A DNA stretch of 21,904 nt from assembly GCA_036325645.1 (NCBI GenBank), contig JAWNBB010006488.1, positions 1 to 21,904 of the forward strand, in the 5' to 3' direction. Shown here in pieces: positions 20,834 to 21,904 of this stretch. Position numbers and translations under genes: made by a program. Within the stretch, counting starts at the first letter, position 1; every line of letters begins with the position of its first letter. The notes below the pieces were generated by a model that was not told the DNA's origin, made no database searches, and worked only from the letters and a program-made list of their open reading frames with translations. The DNA comes from Balantidium ctenopharyngodoni (Eukaryota; Ciliophora; Litostomatea; Vestibuliferida; Balantidiidae).

Positions 20834-21575
20834 GTTTATTTTTATTATTTTTAATTGACGGATCAGATTATATAAAGTATTTTCGATTCTATTTCTACAA
20901 ATGTTATTTTGACAGTTATGAGGTGGAATGTAGAAGTGCGAGAAAGGCGATTTTTAGTATTTGTTTGATAGGAAAATAGGGACTGAAGAATATGTTTTAA
21001 TGTCGTGAATTATATTTAAAAGATAATAAATTTGGAGGGATTTGGGGGTTTGAAGAGAGTTTCATGGGATAATATGATGGTAACAATAAGATAATTCATA
21101 ATTTTAATATTATGTTGAGAGGTTATAATGTACATTTAAATAGCGTTTTATTCGTAAGTATTCTTCTTTTATTAGGGGAATGAAGAACGATATGTTTAAC
21201 TTGGTTTGTATTATTGCAGTGCTTTTACTTTTGATTCATGGTCGGGATAATTAATGTGAAATGAGATTAAAGTTGATAAATACTGAAAAGAGAAAGGAGA
21301 TGCAGGTGAAATTAGAAGGATAAGAAGATCTGTGATTTCGAAGAATAAGTTGAAAAAAGTTTTTTAGTGAATTGATAAATGTAAACATGACAATGATGAG
21401 AGAAATGTGAGAGATATTAAAAAACAAAAAATTTCTCGGTTTGAGGAATGCGTTGAGGTATTTCAAGAAGCAATTACACATACACGAAAAGATTAGATAT
21501 ATTAATCTGATCTAAAAGTTATTTTCATTCTTTGCATGGTTTGGGTTTATAAATATATCATGAAGTATTGTTATT
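20834..21575. other. Upstream spacer of TVP23
   Basis: About 740 bases, AT-rich. The plus strand is G/purine-rich and C-poor to about 21480. Open frames on the minus strand are hydrophobic, low in complexity and unsupported. Nothing else is recognised. Confidence 0.45.
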
Positions 21576-21764
21576 ATGTCCTTTATGTTTGGGATTATGA
21601 AGCAATTAAACTATGATGCGAAAACAACTAAATTAAGTTCATATATCTTTAATCTTTTTGTATGAATATCAGGCTTGTTTTCTTACTTGACCGGTGGGAT
21701 TTTATTCATTTTAAGTTATTATAATGTTACCATAGTAAACAAACCACATTTCCGCGTCTCATAA
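21576..21764 (+). CDS. Small possible membrane-protein exon
   Basis: A 62-codon frame from ATG 21576 (MSFMFGIMKQLNYDAK) to TAA 21762-21764 with one TGA. It has a hydrophobic stretch (IFNLFV, TGA, ISGLFSYLTGGILFILS) that would span the membrane once or twice. A GTAAAC...TTAG segment at about 21735-21768 could be an intron, so the frame may continue differently. It lies just right of a skew switch, as other starts do. I do not recognise it. Confidence 0.3.
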
Positions 21765-21835
21765 TTAGCTTGATTTATCGGGTATTTTTGAGCGGCATAA
21801 CGAGTTATGTATTTAACAGATTAGAAAAGCTTATT

Positions 21836-21904
21836 CTAATGTTCACTTCCTTTTGGACGAAAACGAATATTGTTGATATTATTATTATTGAAGCTGTTGA
21901 AATT
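21836..21904 (-). CDS. Possible C-terminal end of an Asn-rich protein, cut by the window edge
   Basis: On the minus strand a frame enters from the right edge and ends at TAG 21836-21838. The 22 visible residues (ending FRPKGSEH) are Asn/Phe-rich, like other proteins here. It is too short for confidence, and an ATT-rich repeat alone could produce it. Confidence 0.25.
   Translation of the reverse strand, partial: NFNSFNNNNINNIRFRPKGSEH

Noticed and set aside
1..21904. CRISPR array, insertion sequence, provirus or toxin locus
   Set aside because: No spaced repeats, transposase, integrase, terminal inverted repeats or viral genes were seen.

Overview
This window is eukaryotic nuclear DNA from an AT-rich protist whose lineage I cannot name. 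The evidence is the gene families (PWP1, TVP23, DOT1-like methyltransferase, leishmanolysin, a RING/DUSP protein), a clear 41-nt GTAAG...TTTAG intron, Asn-rich proteins and long AT-rich spacers. It carries at least nine protein genes. Every gene except the right-edge fragments and a short ORF at 13673-13858 has in-frame TGA codons, about 95 in total by eye, while genes end only at TAA or TAG. With TGA read as stop, almost every gene would appear as a string of fragments.

The main result concerns the meaning of TGA. In families I can align from memory, TGA does not fall on invariant Trp or Cys positions; those are TGG and TGY. It falls on leucine or other aliphatic positions: PWP1, TVP23, the leishmanolysin segment before the third zinc ligand, the DUSP domain, the RING finger, motif I of the DOT1-like enzyme, the LRR consensus and coiled-coil heptads. 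The simplest reading is UGA = leucine in a nuclear genome, a code I do not know from the described nuclear codes. Translations below use L for TGA.

Layout, left to right. Positions 1-25 hold three AATCCCC repeats, which look telomere-like. A coiled-coil protein lies on + (139-1863). Four genes follow on the minus strand: an unknown basic protein (2578-3561, probable intron), a secreted leishmanolysin-like M8 metallopeptidase (3768-5456), a RING/B-box-like/RanBP2-type/DUSP protein (5560-7428) and a leucine-rich-repeat protein (8230-10335). Two plus genes follow: PWP1 (11505-12761) and a DOT1-like methyltransferase (14345-15859). Then come two minus genes: a polytopic membrane protein with an Asn-rich loop and probable cytoplasmic tail (17120-19876) and a TVP23-family Golgi membrane protein (20049-20833, one intron). 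Short candidate coding pieces occur at 13673-13858, 21576-21764 and the right edge.

The genes do not form a pathway or operon; this is an ordinary stretch of a protist chromosome. PWP1 serves ribosome biogenesis, the DOT1-like protein probably chromatin, TVP23 Golgi traffic, and the RING/DUSP protein probably ubiquitylation. Spacers are AT-rich and show a consistent switch on the plus strand from G/purine-rich on their left to C/pyrimidine-rich on their right. Relative to each gene, the sense strand is therefore C-rich upstream and G-rich downstream.
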